A stretch of DNA of 64,000 nucleotides from the NCBI GenBank assembly GCA_002943765.1, contig PQWQ01000004.1, forward strand, positions 1,922,001 through 1,986,000, read 5' to 3'. A model generated the notes under the pieces. That model made no database searches. It worked only from the letters and a program-made list of their open reading frames with translations, and was not told the DNA's origin. A program made the translations under genes and the position numbers. This DNA is from Psoroptes ovis (lineage: Eukaryota > Arthropoda > Arachnida > Sarcoptiformes > Psoroptidae). This document shows positions 1-14,130 of this stretch, piece after piece; within the stretch, counting starts at the first letter, position 1, and the number at the start of each line of letters is the position of its first letter.

Positions 1-1900
1 TCAATTCGTTTGAATATTTATTCATTGTTACTTCAAGAATGAAAACAAATGTGAACCAAAAATAGAAATAAACAAGAAATAATAATAACAATAAATCGTT
101 GGAAACAATGTGTGAAAATTAAATTTCGGTACATTTTTCCCTCGTACAATACACATTCGGTACAATTCTTAACATTTGTAGCTATTTTTTTAATATAAAT
201 TCCTGTGAATACATATGAATTTATGTGTATGAAAACATTTTTTTTTTCTCATTTTCAAAATAAAATTGTTTCTGTGATTTCAAACCGAAATATATGTCTC
301 AACACTTTGAACAGAACTTGGACAAAATTACAAAATTGTGATTCAAAGGTTTCTTTTTTTTTTTTTTTTGGTCGCTTTGTTTTAACAATTTTGGTTGCAT
401 TGTTGTAACAAATGCTTGGCAGAGAAAACAACATTTTTGAACAACAACAGCTTGAATAATGAATGGCTTGAAATATACTCATATATATATCGCTGAATTT
501 AAATGTATCTATGGCTGTTGTTGCTGTTATATATTTATTGGTCATAGGCAAAATCAGATAGTCACGAATTTTTCCTTTCAAAAATGAAGATTGTCGAAAC
601 ATATGGCCATATGGCCACAGGTATATAATGGTGAATAATAATAATGATAATGATAATAAGAGTGTCAGAAAAAATTGTTATTCAAAATTCATTATTATTT
701 CTACTAATCGACAAAAACAAAAGAACAAATTATTTTCCCTGAATAACAAATATAGATAAAACGCCCATATTCATTGATTCATTGATCATTATTCAAATTC
801 ATTTTTTTTTCTCCAAAATTTCAATTTACTGTTGTTCGACTTCGATTTTCAATTTTCACAATTTCATATTACTCATAATGCTAATGATTTGAATTTGGAG
901 AAAGAAAAAATTTAGATTTCATGTAAATTTATGCAAATAAAGAGTTGATATATGTATCATATATGAGTGATATGCCGTTACATACACGATCACAGAACAA
1001 GTGAACGTTTGAAAACATTTGAAAACATACAAAATTTGCACCGAAAAAATTCAATCAAATTAAAATAAATTCATTTCGAACGATATGGATTACGAAATGA
1101 ATGTAAAAAAAATTATAAATTTACAAATTTTCAACTAAACAAAAACTAAATTCGGTCATTTTGAATTTGAATTTTTCATTCATTCATTCATTCATTTATT
1201 TCGGTGCAAAAATAATCAATTTATCTAATTAATTTTTTATTTCATTTCGATTTTCATTTATTTTCCATGCGTTCTCTGGTTGTATTCAATACGCTATTCG
1301 GCATGAATACGAATGATTTATTCGAGAATCGAAAATATTCCATGTCAATGTCATCATTCTTGGTTCATTTTTTGACCAAACCAAGTGAAAAAATGGAGAA
1401 AACAAAGAAGAAAACCCAAATACTTACATTCAAGAATTATCAGTATCAATTGTGTTTCTAACAAATTGTGATTGTTCAAAATGAATCAAAATGAATTAAT
1501 TTCAATCAAAGAATGTAAAGAATAGAAAAATCATGGAAGAAAAAAATAAAATTGATCAAATCGAATCGAATCGATCATGGTGATGTTCGGCAAAAATAGA
1601 AAATCAATGCCAAAACACAGAGAGAGGAAAACAACAAGAACAAAAAAAAATATTCAGACAAGAAACAGATTCAATTTCTGATTTTTTCATTTTGATTTCA
1701 TTTGAAATTCATTGTGTGAAATATATTTTGAAAAGCATAAGAATTCAATTTAATATTCATTGATTTCGTTGTGTTTTTCTAGGGAAAATTTCCAACGAAA
1801 CTTCATGTTATTTCACGATTTCGAAACAGAAAAATTTATATATTTCCGTTTGAATTTGTAGATTGTGAAATGAATTTTTGACTTTATTTATTTTCATTTA
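1..1900. other. AT-rich non-coding stretch, left edge
   Basis: No gene is supported here. The open frames present are short and lie in AT-rich, repeat-like DNA. Visible details are a T-run near 354-370, a tandem pair of the 8-mer ATATGGCC at 601-616 that forms a 12-bp palindrome (GGCCATATGGCC, 605-616), TTCGGTACA repeated at 125 and 156, and a (TTCA)n microsatellite around 1176-1195. It could be intergenic or part of a large intron; nothing in the sequence decides between these. Confidence 0.6.
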
Positions 1901-1980
1901 TTAGGTTGTCCGGAAAGTTATGGCCGATTTTCATGAGCAACTCTATTGATTAAGAGAAATGAACTTTTCGTGCAACATAA
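1901..1980. mobile_element. mariner-type MITE, copy A (~80 bp)
   Basis: The left end reads TTAGGTTGTCCGGAAAGTTA and the reverse complement of the right end reads TTATGTTGCACGAAAAGTTC, so the two ends form an imperfect terminal inverted repeat of about 20 bp. A TA dinucleotide sits at both outer edges, as expected for Tc1/mariner target-site duplication. The core GCCGATTTTCA (1923-1933) recurs in copy B at 14073-14083. The element has no coding capacity. Its size and TIR-only structure parallel the 80-bp human MADE1 element, which derives from Hsmar1 ends. The family call rests on TIR sequence and the TA flanks; the autonomous parent is not in this window. Confidence 0.72.
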
Positions 1981-3948
1981 TATTTATTTATATCTTATCA
2001 TTTATTCATTTTCAATTTCTTTGGAAAAATTCTAAATTTACAACATAATGCACTTAATTTTCTGTGATTTTTCACTTGTTTTTCTCAAGATAATTCCAAT
2101 TTATTCCATACATACATCTTTCTTCCAACATCGTTGCATTTGCGATTTACAATTTCGATTGTCAATAATTAATTTGCTCTCAATTTTTAATGATTAAATG
2201 TTTGAATTTTTTATTCGCATTCGCATTTTATTTCGATTTTTGGTTTTGTTTTGTGGGTTTAAGCTTCTTTATTTTTTACATTCTATTTTTGTACATAATC
2301 TCTGAAATAATAGTCAAAGAATTTAATGTCAAAATATTCATTCAGTCGACGCTGATAATTAGACGAAAAAACTACAAAAAAAATCAATAAACACACTAAT
2401 TATTTTCGATGCGAATTATTTGAACTGAATGTCAAATGAATATACAACACAAACATACACAGTGACACTAATCAGTGATCGTATTATGGAAATTCAATCG
2501 ACTATAGACTATTTGTGTGTTTGTAAATGAAGAAAAAAAAAATAGAAAATAATGAATAATGTCATTAGTATCTGCTGTTAATTATCATTTTGGCTATGTT
2601 TTTTGTTTTTGTTTTGTTGTTTCGTCTCTGATGATTTCGATCCATGAAAAACAAAAACAAAAAATGTCATTGATTCTGAATTTTTGATTCGCAATTTTTC
2701 TGAAATTTTTCCACTAATTTGAATTGAAGAATTCGGATAGCAGCAGTTGATTTTGAAATTTCAGTGAAGCAAAAACAAATGTTAAAAATTTGAAATAAAC
2801 AAAACCAAAAACATTACAATATTATTGATTATTTTTTATGTTTAAATAACTTGTACACAAATATTTAATAATCTTCATTATTTTATTTCATTTCATTTCA
2901 TTTTTTTTCCTCTCCATTTCAAATATTGATCCGTAAATAGGAATTTTTAACATTTTTCAAAGAGAAAAAATTTAAAATTTAAATTTTACTGTTTTGGGAT
3001 GCTGGTGTGCTGGTTTGTATAGATATTAATAGATGGAAATAAAGATAGGGAAAGAAAAGGAGAAAACACACATAGCTCTGAGGTAATATTTTGATAAGAT
3101 TGATTTTTTTTCTATCGATTCGCTTGTTTGTTTTTTTTTGTAAAATAAACAAACAAACCAACATTATTTGCTGGTGAATTCTTTAGTTTTGCTTGTAATT
3201 GTAATGTACAACAACAACATTGAAGCAACAAACAAAAAAAAATATGAAAATAAATATATTAGCCAAATGTCAATATTAAAAAATATACAGAAATATACAA
3301 CATTTAATTATGATCGATATGTTCAAGTGTTCCAAGTGTTCATATTAAAATGGACTAAATAAATTTTTGAAACCTTTGTACGGTTCTATTCTTCTTTCAT
3401 ACCCGATATTTGAATGTTTTTTTTTCGGTTCAAACACATAGAAACACTGATAAAATAACATGGAAATGAAGAGAAATCTCAATTCAGGAACTAAGATTGA
3501 AATAAATTTCATGATCGGCGAACAATTCATTGAATTTTCTCCATTTTCCCTCCTTTATTTCTACCGATCAAGAACATAATTATTCACATCTATCATTGTA
3601 CCAAGAATCTAATTGAGATTCTGATGAATTGAATGGAAAAATTTCGTAGAAAACACAAACAATATGGACGAAACAAAAAAAAAATGAACGATAAACAATT
3701 TTCAAACAATAAGTAATCAATCATTTACGTCTTCATTATATTGAATAATTTCATTTATTTTTCCGAAGAAACGAAAATGTCTATATATAAGCTTGTTGTA
3801 GCTGGAAAGATTGATTAATTTTAGACCAGAAAAAATAATAATAATAAAATTTCCTACATCATTCATTTGATCAACAATAACAATGATGATGATAGAAAAC
3901 CAATTTATGATTGGTTATATATGTGTGATGTGATGTTAATATTGTGAT

Positions 3949-4027
3949 GTTCATCATCATCATTGTTAATGTTGTTGATAATGATTATGATGATGATGAT
4001 GGTGGTGATGTCAATGATGATGATAAT
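3949..4027. repeat. CAT/ATG trinucleotide repeat cluster
   Basis: Imperfect runs of CAT, then GTT/GAT, then ATG/GTG triplets. The flanking open frames on both strands (poly-Met, poly-Ile or Asn) are products of the repeat and not genes. Confidence 0.85.
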
Positions 4028-4877
4028 CTTCAACACACACTTTCTTCGATTTACACATTTGGGAATCAATTTTTTATATTTTGGTGACATAAACATTCAT
4101 ATAACTTTTGATATTCTTATATATCAATATATACGAATGAAAATATTGAATCACATCACATAATCATGTTCCACATCATTTTGATCATGATTATTCACTG
4201 TTGTTATTATCAGATTTGAATATGGCAAAGTAAAATCAGAGTGATTCAATTCGTTTTTATGATTTTTATAACCATTCGATAATACCAAATAGTCATCAAA
4301 TAATCAAATAGTATTGATGATTGAAATGTATTTATGAACAGTTAAAATGGAATGAAAAAAAGTGGATCATCCAACAAATTGTTATCTGGGCAAAATGTTT
4401 TCGAGCAAAAAAGATGTATTTTTTCAATCGTCTTTAGAGCAATTGACTCGGAAGCGAATAAACATGGTTATCACATTTGAAATAATCTACATTAGTGAGA
4501 ATGTAGCTGGATTGTGAATGTATATTCAGTATTGAACATTGATTCTATTGAATATTGAATTTTGCCCGAGAAAAAATTTGAAAATAGATCAAATAAGAAT
4601 AATAATAATAATGTTGAATAATATTTTTAATCTTAAAGAATGTTGAATTGAAAAATTCAAAAGTTTGAATCGAGGAAAATCTATTGTGTATGACACCATA
4701 GATTCTGGTAACAATGATAATAAGAAAATCATTTTTAGAATATACTGAGAAATTATTACGTAACACGGAAACAGAATTACGTAAATGTAGAATCAAATTT
4801 TTCTTCATTTTCTTTCGGGTGAATCAAAATTCAAAATTTGAATGAATTTTTTCCATCATCATCATTATTATTCTTGA

Positions 4878-4908
<31 letters not shown>
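4878..4908. repeat. (TTA)n microsatellite
   Basis: Uninterrupted TAT/ATT triplets for about 30 bp, following a short CAT run at 4856-4866. Confidence 0.9.
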
Positions 4909-4910
<2 letters not shown>

Positions 4911-7388
4911 AAGAATCAAAGAATCTAGAATTTGAATAGATCTTTACATTAAAAATTCTTTGAAAATTTTGTCAAATAAAAAGAAACGAAAAGAATATTC
5001 CTTTTTTCTCCATTTTAATGCGATTTAAAATAAAAATTTCAAATGAATTTAAATTTCATTTCATTTCATTTTTTTTTCAATTTTAAAAATTTTCATTTCT
5101 ATGAAACATATGAATTACGTATGTATGCAGCATGCATACACCATTGAATACACGAGCATCAATCTTGCCATCAAACGATTGATGTAATATAGTACCACAC
5201 ACACACACAGCATAACATTATTGTCATCATTCTTTAAATGGCAGTTTTTTCCAGCAATCTCATAGCGACATCAAGGATGTTGTTGTTGTTTGTTATCGTC
5301 GTTGAATGAAATGAGATTTAAATTCCCAAATGTAATTGTTTTTTTGCAAAATAAGTAGAAAAATATAGATTGAATAAATAAACATCTTTCAATGGCACAC
5401 ACATGCCAAAATTTTGGGAGAAAAAAATAAATGAAAAAATGATAATAATAATAATAATGTCTTATGTAACTTTATTATCACTAACAATTTTGAAGAAAAA
5501 ATTTGAAATGAATTTCACGAAAAAATTTTATTTATTAATACACTTGACCAGGGTCTACACAAGTCAAATTTTTGAATGATTTGTACGTGTTATTTTATCT
5601 ATATAATATCGATAAAATAATTAATAAATAATTTTGTACGATTTTTTGATATCGAAAATGTTTAGATAATTTAGCTTCAGAAATATTCGCATAATCTGTT
5701 AAAATATGTTACATGAAATTGTTATATGATTTATGTTTTGCATTCTTGGTTAATCGTTATTTTACCATATTTAGAGAAAGGATGTTTTGTCTATGATCAT
5801 CGTGAATATTCGAACTATTTCAATAATTTGTTTACATAAAATTCATTGTTGATCACCATGTTTATACATGACATGAATTTCGAATGAAAAAATAGGAGAT
5901 CACAACTGCAACCATATCAATATTATTATTGGAAATTAATGTATTCAATGAGCGAATAAAATAAAATGAAATGGATTTTCATTAAAAAAAATTTAAGAAA
6001 TCAAATTATTTAAAATCATTTTTTTTCACAATTTTTTTTTTGATATTTGTCTGCACATATCAATGATCAATCAATATCAATGATAATAATAATGATAACA
6101 TCATCATCACATAATCATTCTTGATTAAAATTATGATTATTATCATGAGATGATGTTAGAAAATCGAGTATTGAATTAATAATTTTGTCATTTATACATT
6201 GATACATATTATTGAAATTGCTATTGACGAAGAATTCTCAATTTTTTGTTTTGTTTAAATGTACTAAGCGATGTTCAATCAATTTTGATGGAATAATAAT
6301 CAATAATTCAATAATTAAATGTCACAAACATTCTTTGTTTTTGTTTAACAGAATGTTTTTAGATTTTTAATTTTCAATTTTAATAAATGAATTCAATTTT
6401 GTTGTGTTTCAAATGATTGTTTTCTGGTCATTTGTTGTTATTATTTTCTCCATTTCATTATATAAATTCATGATAAAAAAAAATTTTGACTAGGAACGAG
6501 TCATGAATAATGATGAAATCAAATGAATAGTTTTTAGCTGTTTATTTGTCAAAATACAAATGAAAAACAAAACAATAGGAATAATAAAATGATAATGATA
6601 ACAACATTTGAAACGTGTATACAATTATAATTATTATAAATGTAAACATTGATTTAATGATTTGTTTTTGTTTTCTTCGAAATTTTAATCCTCATAGAAT
6701 TGAATAATGATTATGATGAGATAATGGTATTAATAGTGATGATAATATCGATAATAGCGATGATGATAATCTATCAATTTTTACTTATTAATTTTTTAAC
6801 ATATCTCATACACTTTCATTGATGATAGTAATAATAATGATTATCTGTGACAATTTGGGTTTAAAGTCACGTAATCAACCCTTGTCAATTCAATCTAAAA
6901 ATTTAATCATCTTATTTCAATCAAATTTTAAATCATAATCGCAGATGTATGTAGGCAGGCTTTCGCAATAAGTCTATGATCGAAGATCTACATATATCTT
7001 CTCCGTCCATAGACATTTACAATATCCATAAAGAAAAATGATGAATTCATCTTTCATCAAATAATTTGGTTTTTTTACGAGATTATGCAACATAAAATGA
7101 TTGAACGATATAAAAATGAATGAATTTATGAGCAAATTGAAAAAAATGAATGAACACGATAAAATATAACGACAATCAATCAATTAATCATCAAAAACAT
7201 TGAAATTATAAATAAATTTTGAGCAATTTATTATTATTATTATTATTATTCTTTCTATGTATTCGAGGCAAAGATTAATAAATAATTTCATTTATTCTTT
7301 ATTTAAGAAAATAATCAATTTTCATTACAATTTCGCTTCGAAAATATTATTTTGAAAAAAAAAATCATTTTTCTATTATTTTTACCTT

Positions 7389-7422
7389 TCATCATCATCA
7401 TCATCATCATCGTCATCATCAT
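7389..7422. repeat. (CAT)n microsatellite
   Basis: About eleven CAT triplets with a single CGT interruption. A separate (TTA)n run lies nearby at about 7229-7250. Confidence 0.9.
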
Positions 7423-10400
7423 TTTTTCCCGTGTGTAATCGAGCATTGATCATGCAATTGCGATGCCCATACGATAAAATGTTCAGATTTTCTCTAAGTT
7501 TTCTCATATATTTTTTATTATTTTCACTCAATCATTCATCATTCTATCATTAATTCAATCAAGAAAAAAAATGAGAAACATTTTTTCAGAATCCATTTAA
7601 TTCAATTCAATGATTCATTTCAACCTGTTTTCACAAACGACGACGATTTTTTTGAACGCAAATCAATCTTATCTAATTGAAACAATTTTTTATTATTTAT
7701 AATGATTACACACCGAATATATACGTATTAATTGAATTGTACTTGGCAAAAAAATTTTTTTTCTATTTTCAATTCCAAAATCAATTGAATATAATTGAAT
7801 GAATGAATGAATAATGCATCATCATTTTTTCATTTACATTTATTTATACATCGTTTGTTTAATGTATTTTATTTATTTATTCAATATCTTTTACTATTTA
7901 ATGGAGCGAAAAAATACGAATAAAAATAAAAATAAAATACTCGAATTAATTGAACGATTACAGCTTTATCAATGATTGAGCAAAATGATGATGATGATGA
8001 TGATATGAATTTCATTAATTTTATTATTATTATTATTATCATAATCATTATTATTTTCATTATTTATACATGTAAACATATCTATGAGCATTTGTATGTG
8101 TGTGTGTGTGTTGATATGTGTTTTAAATCCATAAATAAACAACAACAAAACAAAAAAATTATGCGAAAATAAAAGTTTCAATGAATGAATAAATTTTTCA
8201 CTACTTTCACATTTTCAAACGAATGTTAATCAAAATGATTTAGTTTGATTATTTGTTTATTTTTACATCGATGCAAGTCTCATGAACAAACAATGGATGA
8301 TTTTCGCATTGAATCGAATAATGATTAGATTTCATATTTGAAAAAAAAAAATATTTTTTTCATTCTTCTTTCCAAAATCATTTCTTTATTTGACGGAATC
8401 ATATACAATGGTGATAATAATTTCTTAGATGGAATTTCCATTTCCACATTCGTTATATTCATAATCATCAAATTTGACTGGATTCATTTTCATTTTTTCG
8501 TTTAAAAAAATTTAATTTCGATATTTTTATTCAAATTTTTTCCTATTTTGTTCATTCATTTCATATCATTATCATTATTCAGATTCATAAGCAACAACAG
8601 CATCAGCAACAACGAAAAAAATATGATATTAAAAATTATATGATAAAATATGAATGAATGAATAAATAAATAAATACTTCTTCAATGTAAAACTGTGCAT
8701 AGATTAATGAATGTAAAATTATTTATTTTTATGTTGGAAAAAAATTAATGAAAAAATACATAAATGATTATTCAATTTCATATTCATATTTTGGCATATA
8801 ACATAAAGGATTATTTAAAGGCAAAACATATTATAATAGTAATGATGGCGAGCAAATATTTGAAATAATGTTTTTGGAATAATTTTTCGGGGTGAATTCG
8901 GAACAATTTTTGGGATATTTTTGCACAAAAAAATAGTATATTCACACACACACACACAAAGAATATTCAACCATATGACAATACCAACAGCAAAAATGAT
9001 GGTAAAAATTCAAAATTGAAAATTTCATTTTTATCTTTTTGTTTCCTCTATTTGCAAATGGCATCATTATTATTGAACAGAATAGAATATGGATCAATAT
9101 ATGAATAGATTTGGCCAAGTAATCAATGAGGAGAAAAAAAAATATTCAAATGTCATTAAAGCCAATACACATATCGATAGAGATAAATATGGGAATAAAT
9201 TCAAATTTTTTTTTTGAAAAGTTTTGATTCAAAGGAATCGAGAAAAAACTTTCAATTTTTTTATTGGGAAAATTTAACAGAAAAACCCCAAGAATTGTTC
9301 AAGAACTGATAAAAAGCTGATAAATAAAGGAGAAAACCACCAAGGCAAATAAGTGTTGTGCAAAATAAGACCAACGACAAAAATAGAAGAAAATTGACCA
9401 TAAATTCTTCGAAAGAGACCAAGAATCGAAACATTTTATTATCAAACATCAATTGTGCGGGCTAAGCAGAGGAAAAAAGGATGGAAAAATTGATTTCAAT
9501 GGTCAATGATAGAGGAGAGAATCGAATAAGTCCAAAAATAAATGAACAATAAAATTGAAAATCGATCAACAAAATATTTGAGTTGGATTCAATGATTGAA
9601 TGCTGGAATATTGGAAAAAATTATGGAATATTAGATAATATACCCACACAGACACACTGTTAAAGCATAATTATGAACTAAGAATTATGAACCAAGATAG
9701 AAATTTCGGTTACAATGTAGCTAACTGACCATTTTCAGTGTTTTTGATTTGAAATCGAAATAAACTAAAAAAATGAAGAAAAAATCAAAAACACATTCAA
9801 ACCAAACACAAGAAAATTCAATGAACAGTAAAAAATTATTGCGACCCAAGAAGAAAAATCAATCAAATGATTTTGAAAATTGATCGATCAAATGCAAACT
9901 ATATTTTTTATCAGAATTGAAGCAAAATTTGAAGTTCATTTGATCCAATTTTTCCAAAGAAAACCAATGTGAAAATTCAAAAAATCAACTAAATAGCCAA
10001 TGACCAACCGAGTGAAGATCAATTTTGAGCCATAGATTCTTCGGAATTTTTGAGAATTGTCAAAACTTGTAGGATTTTGGTAATTTCTTAATTTCCGATT
10101 AGATTTCTTATATTTTTTCTGCCCCGAAAATTTACAACTCAACTCATTAGATTCGAAATTTTCACCCAAATTTTCATCGAAATTTTTGTTCAAATCCTCC
10201 TCCTCACCACCCCACGCACAAACACACACACACACAGACATTCAAATTCATTGCTTTTGAGATTCTTGTCGTTTATTTTTCTGCGAATTTCAAATTATTC
10301 CTACGAAAATATAATTCAGATAAACACGATGATTTTGCATAAAGACAGACAATCAAGCAATCAGACAAGATAAGAAGAGTCAAAAAATCAAAACAAAACA

Positions 10401-10885
10401 AAAATCTCTGGTTTCAACATTTTTTGTTTTAGTTTCTCATTCTCATAGCATGATCCAATTTTTCTTGAATTTTTTTTTATTTCATTCATTTCAATCATTG
10501 ATTCAAACAAAAGACGAATTCGATTCCATTTATTTTTGAATATTTTCTGAATAAATACATAGATGAAATGAGAATAAATATAAATACATGTAAGATTCTA
10601 TGATTATATAATATATGTTGTAATACACTTGTTTATTTGTTTATCGTTGTGTGTTTACTTTTGTTTATTATTATTGTTTGCTGGTTGTTGTTTATATGAA
10701 ATTTTGCTTGTTTGTTTTGTTTTATTATTATTATTATTATTGTGATTATGATTATGATTATCATTATTATTTGATTCTTTGCACATATATTTTCATATAT
10801 TTCAAATATATTTTTCCATCGAAAGATGAAGAAATAGGAAGAAATTGCAGAAATAAGGAAGAAAATATTCGCAGAATTTTTCTAT

Positions 10886-10913
10886 GCATTCATTCATTCA
10901 TTCATTCATTCAT
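10886..10913. repeat. (CATT)n tetranucleotide microsatellite
   Basis: Nearly seven uninterrupted CATT units. The same tetranucleotide recurs in shorter runs throughout the window, for example around 1176-1195 and 51680-51700. Confidence 0.9.
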
Positions 10914-13900
10914 TATTACAAAGTAAACAATCGATCAAATAGTACAGAACAACAAGAAATGTATATTGTGTGTCCAAGAAAACTCAATTTATTGAGATCT
11001 ATTTATATTAGAAATGATAATAATAATTTTTAATGATAAGCAGCCACAACAACATTATAAAATTGCATGAATCAGCTATCAGAGAAATTCATTTATAAAA
11101 AAATTATTATTATTATTATTATCACAATATTTTTTTTTCTTATTATTTACATCGTATTTATGAATTTGATTATGTTTGTCGATGTTATTGCCATTGTTGT
11201 TGTTGGTATTGTTAGTATTGTTATTATTATTAGTGTTGCTGCTGCTTATGAGAATGTTGATGTTGCTGTCTTTTTTTTTGTTTTCACATCAAAACATTTG
11301 ATGAAACAAGAATTCTTTTCTTAGCGATTTCCTTGCTTTTCTTTTCTACCATCAATGCATTTTGTGTATTTGAATATTCATATTGAATGTGAAATATTTG
11401 TGTATGTATAATGGAAATATAAACAAATCAATGAATTGATGGATGAATGAATGACTAAATAAGCTCAAAAATCAAACAAAACAAAAATCATTCGAAGCTT
11501 CATATTCTTGTTGATGGATCAAATCAACAAACAAACAATAAAGAGAAATCGCGAGAAAAAATTACAAATTCTGTTGATTTGAATTTAATTAAATTAGATT
11601 TAATTTTAATCTGGTCACTCTGATTTGTTGCCCATTGTTTCGGTGTTAAAAAGAAAAAATTCCTTTGTTTTTCAATCGAAATTGAAAATCTAAAATTCCA
11701 GAATTCAAAAGAATCATTCATTCATTTGCATACAATGTGTCAATAACAATAATAGTATTACAATGTATAATGGTCAACGAAAAAGCAGAAAGAATTTGTT
11801 AACATAAAAACATGAAACATGAAATATTTTTTGGTCAAATGAATGTTTGTCGAAAATTATTTAGAGAGAAATTAATGAAAATGAATTTTTCATGTTCCAA
11901 CACACACACACATAAAACGACAAACATGTGAAACACAAACAAGTGAAATGATTTTCAATTTCAATTTCCACGAAAGAATAAATGAAAATAAAGTAAAAAT
12001 GAAATGAAATGAAATAGCAACAAACACATGAGATTCCATGTTTTGTATTTGTTTATTTATTTTATTTTTGTCAACTAGCAACCAGCAGCAGCAACAGCAG
12101 CTACAATGATTATAAAATAATAAATTCATTGTAAATGTTTGAATGAATATTTGGAATATTATTTTCCATTCATTCATTTGTTCAAATAAAGAATGAATAT
12201 AGAATTCAACAAATTCAAATGAAACAATATTCCATGTTTACTTTCGTTTTACTTTGATTTTCATTTCAAGGCATTGAGAAAAAATTTGAAAGAATTTTCA
12301 GAAATCAAAGAAATTTTCAAAATTTTTCTTGAGAATCAAATATTTTTCAGATTTAAATGAATAATCGGCTAGAAAAAAATGTGTCAATGCTTTATTCATT
12401 CATTTTTCTGAATTCTTGAATGAAAAACTGAAAATTTCATTATCTTTGAGATGAATAAAAGAATCATTTTCGATATTCTTGGTTTCTTCTTCAAAAATTG
12501 CCAAAACAATTGTCACAATAGAGTTTTCGTTAAAATTTTTTCTGTTTTTGAATATCAATGTATTTGATTTTTGCGGAAAAAATGAATGAATGACATTCGC
12601 TTGATTCGCTTTGATTTTCATTTGACTTTGACAAAGTCTTATCAGTTAAATATGAATTTTTCTTTTTTGAAATTTTGATCAACTTTTTTTTTATTGTTCT
12701 TATTTGTTTCATTCAGATGAATTCCAAAAAAGGAGATTAATTCAAACAAATTCAAAAGAATCGATAATTTTTTCATGAAGAAATTGGAATCAAAAGCGAA
12801 ACAATGGCTTTCGCTTCAAATATTGTTTCCCGAATGGGAAACAAAATCATTCCTTTTTTGTCTTTTATTAGCCTTAATTTCGACATGTATTTGATGAAAT
12901 TCATTCGACATTTTGTAATGTTGATGATGTTCAGAAGGAAAAATGATTCTTTTCATTGGTTTTTTTTCGTATTTCCCATGATTCTTTCATCATTCTTCAA
13001 TCAAACATTTTGTTTGAAAATTAAATCCAAGTCACGAAATTCATTGTTTGATTTTGATTTCATAATAATTTTTTGTTTTGTTCTAATGTTTGAAAACTTT
13101 TCAATCAAATATTAATCACATCATTCATCGCTCAATTTACAAATGAAATGAATTAATACAAATGAAATTATCACAAAAGAATTTGATTAAATCAAATTTA
13201 ATCAAATTCCATCATCACCATAGAAAATGTCAAGCAAACAATCAAAAATATTTGACCAAAACAGTAATTATCCTTTGGTATTTATTTATTTATTTTTTTT
13301 TCGATCAATCGAAATGAATCAATTGAATTGGTTCATTATTATCAATATCATCATATCTCAATCAATAGCCCAATTGAATGATTGAAAATGCCAAATATTT
13401 CAATTATTTTGACATTTAAAACTTTTTTTTTATTTTTGTTTTTCTTTCGAAAATTTCAATAATTGATATTTCAAATAATTCAAAATAATTAACAATCGCA
13501 GCGAACGGCAACAACAGCAACAGCAACCACTGTACATATAAACAAATAGTAAACATGATCAAAAATGTCAAACTGTTCACAATTTCAATTGTTCCAAAAA
13601 CTTTGAAGATGATCATGATTGTTTTTTCGTTTTTTTTCAATTTTTCTGATTAATATTTGTTCATATTTCTGTTCATATCATTCTCATAATATTCTATGAT
13701 CCTTCATTCATTTATTCATTGAATTCCAAGCGATCTTCTCTTGTTTTTCTTTCGCATTCAAACAAACAATCGAGACAACAAAACGAATGAATTTTCAATT
13801 CATTTTTTTTTTTTTTTTTTTGATAGTATTTTGTTGTAGTCGCTGCTTGTTTTTCACATATGTTTTGAGCCAATTTCAACCACACGACATTTGAAATATT

Positions 13901-14052
13901 CTCTCATATTCTCATCTATTCTTTAATACCATACAGTTTTCAAGTATTTTTTGTTTGATTATTGTTTTTTTTTTGTTGCTTTTGTTGTTGTTCAAGTTTG
14001 TTGCGTGTATATTTTTGATTATTTTCATTTCATTTTTTTTCGGTTTAGAATT

Positions 14053-14130
14053 GAGTTGTCCGAAAAGTCCTTGCCGATTTTCAATGAGAATTGCGATGGA
14101 TTTAGCCGTAGCAAACTTTTCGGACAACCA
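14053..14130. mobile_element. mariner-type MITE, copy B (~78 bp)
   Basis: GTTGTCCGAAAAGT at 14055-14068 is exactly inverted at 14115-14128, giving a perfect 14-bp terminal inverted repeat. The interior shares GCCGATTTTCA with copy A at the same distance from the left TIR, so the two are members of one family in the same orientation. No open reading frame belongs to it. A TA duplication is not obvious at the outer edges, so the flanks may have decayed. Confidence 0.78.

Larger units (their letters stand above)
1981..14052. other. AT-rich non-coding stretch with many microsatellites
   Basis: About 12 kb without a supportable gene on either strand. Open frames of 60-100 codons occur, for example on the minus strand at 9261-9452 (hydrophobic) and 9936-10241 (101 codons), but ORFs of that size are expected by chance in a region this long and I see no domain, no convincing splice signals and no codon-use shift. 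The sequence is dominated by poly-A/T, TTA/TAA, CAT/ATG and CATT repeats, with the main arrays listed separately. Confidence 0.55.

Noticed and set aside
9261..9452. Hydrophobic 63-codon minus-strand frame
   Set aside because: Hydrophobic frames arise readily opposite A-rich sequence; no start context or partner exons.
9936..10241. 101-codon minus-strand frame, non-repetitive
   Set aside because: Length within chance expectation; starts in a (TG)n repeat and has no recognisable motif or splice signal.
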